From Microbacterium sp. MYb66 (GTDB lineage: Bacteria; Actinomycetota; Actinomycetes; Actinomycetales; Microbacteriaceae): DNA of 64,000 bases. A model generated the notes under the pieces. That model saw nothing but the letters and a program-made list of their open reading frames with translations. It was not told the DNA's origin and did not search any database. Below are positions 63,794 to 64,000 of this stretch, one piece after another (position 1 is the first letter of the stretch; every line of letters begins with the position of its first letter). Position numbers and translations under genes: made by a program. The stretch spans positions 434,001 to 498,000 of the forward strand of contig NZ_PCOV01000001.1 of assembly GCF_002979435.1 (NCBI RefSeq). Reading direction: 5' to 3'.

Positions 63794-64000
63794 GCCGGAG
63801 GGACCTGCATCCCCATGACTGTGCGCACGATCCACGGGTGGGCGTGGTCGTCGCCGACATGGGACATGCCGAGGTTCTCGGCGACACCTCGGGAGGCGTC
63901 GTTGGCGGGGTGGATGATCGCGGTCAGCAGTGTCGGCGCGAACTCACGGGCGGCCAGTTCGACACAGGCGCGGGCAGCTTCGGTCGCGTAGCCGCGGCGC
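63790..64000 (-). CDS. GNAT acetyltransferase, 3' part
   Basis: About 69 C-terminal residues of a GNAT enzyme run off the right edge. The acetyl-CoA loop RRGYATEAARACVELAA, with the R/Q-x-x-G-x-A motif, is complete and is followed by PANDASRGVAENLGMSHVG, the usual end of RimJ/RimL-like proteins. It would acetylate an amino group, possibly a protein N-terminus, but the target cannot be told. The stop shares bases with the pepN stop (CTAG), so the two genes are convergent and overlapping. Confidence 0.8.
   Translation of the reverse strand, partial: RRGYATEAARACVELAAREFAPTLLTAIIHPANDASRGVAENLGMSHVGDDHAHPWIVRTVMGMQVPPA

Overview
The window is a 64 kb stretch of a high-GC chromosome with dense, short-spaced genes. 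GTG and TTG starts are common. It also has an HspR-type MerR regulator beside hsp20, actinobacterial STAND/TPR regulator architecture, a CtpE-like P-type ATPase and a miaA-dapF-hflX order. Together these point to an actinomycete of the Microbacteriaceae, most likely Microbacterium or a close relative. That placement is inferred from gene content only. I see no prophage, integrase, insertion sequence, CRISPR array, rRNA operon or plasmid function, so this looks like ordinary chromosome carrying a few accessory islands.

Layout. 1-5 kb: the 3' end of miaA, a DHFR-like reductase, dapF, an RsmC-like methyltransferase, hflX and a SIMPL protein. 5.1-5.5 kb: tmRNA (ssrA) with tag AETKRNDFALAA and a terminator. 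5.6-10 kb: a CtpE-like ATPase with an extra C-terminal membrane domain, a lipoprotein and an inositol/histidinol phosphatase. 10-13.7 kb: tRNA-Lys(CTT), a divergent hsp20/hspR-like heat-shock locus, a YbaK-family protein and a MarR-MFS pair. 13.7-17.3 kb: an IclR regulator divergent from a CoA-transferase (A+B) and thiolase operon, probably for acetoacetate or another 3-oxoacid. 17.3-20.3 kb: an aminotransferase and an MFS transporter. 20.3-22.6 kb: otsA-otsB (trehalose). 22.6-27.9 kb: ilvD-ilvB-ilvN-ilvC (branched-chain amino acids).

27.9-37.6 kb is the main accessory island. It holds two different GH29 alpha-L-fucosidase-like enzymes, a ROK repressor, an ABC sugar importer (binding lipoprotein plus two permeases, no ATPase), a ROK sugar kinase and an M81/MlrC metallopeptidase-like protein. 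It is a glycoside scavenging locus, but recognisable fucose isomerase, kinase and aldolase genes are absent. The intergenic region between repressor and importer carries three inverted repeats.

37.6-41.2 kb: a large FAD/Fe-S D-lactate- or glycolate-type dehydrogenase divergent from a GntR/FCD regulator, with an 11-bp perfect palindrome between them. 41.2-43.1 kb: three uncharacterised membrane proteins. 43.2-53.7 kb: serA, a TetR-MFS efflux pair with an operator-like repeat, leuB, ilvE, then an overlapping FAH-fold/MFS/methyltransferase run and gltX. 53.8 kb: tRNA-Gln(CTG) with its own promoter and terminator. 53.9-61.3 kb: mostly uncharacterised genes, among them a TM protein, an MFS remnant with only its C-terminal half, a type IB topoisomerase, two unknown proteins and an 817-residue STAND NTPase with TPR repeats. 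61.3-64 kb: aminopeptidase N and the 3' part of a GNAT acetyltransferase.

Overall the window combines amino-acid biosynthesis (dapF, ilvDBNC, serA, leuB, ilvE), translation quality control and tRNA functions (miaA, hflX, ssrA, YbaK-like, gltX), and several transport/regulator pairs for carbon acquisition and efflux. No stretch longer than about 300 bases lacks a gene.
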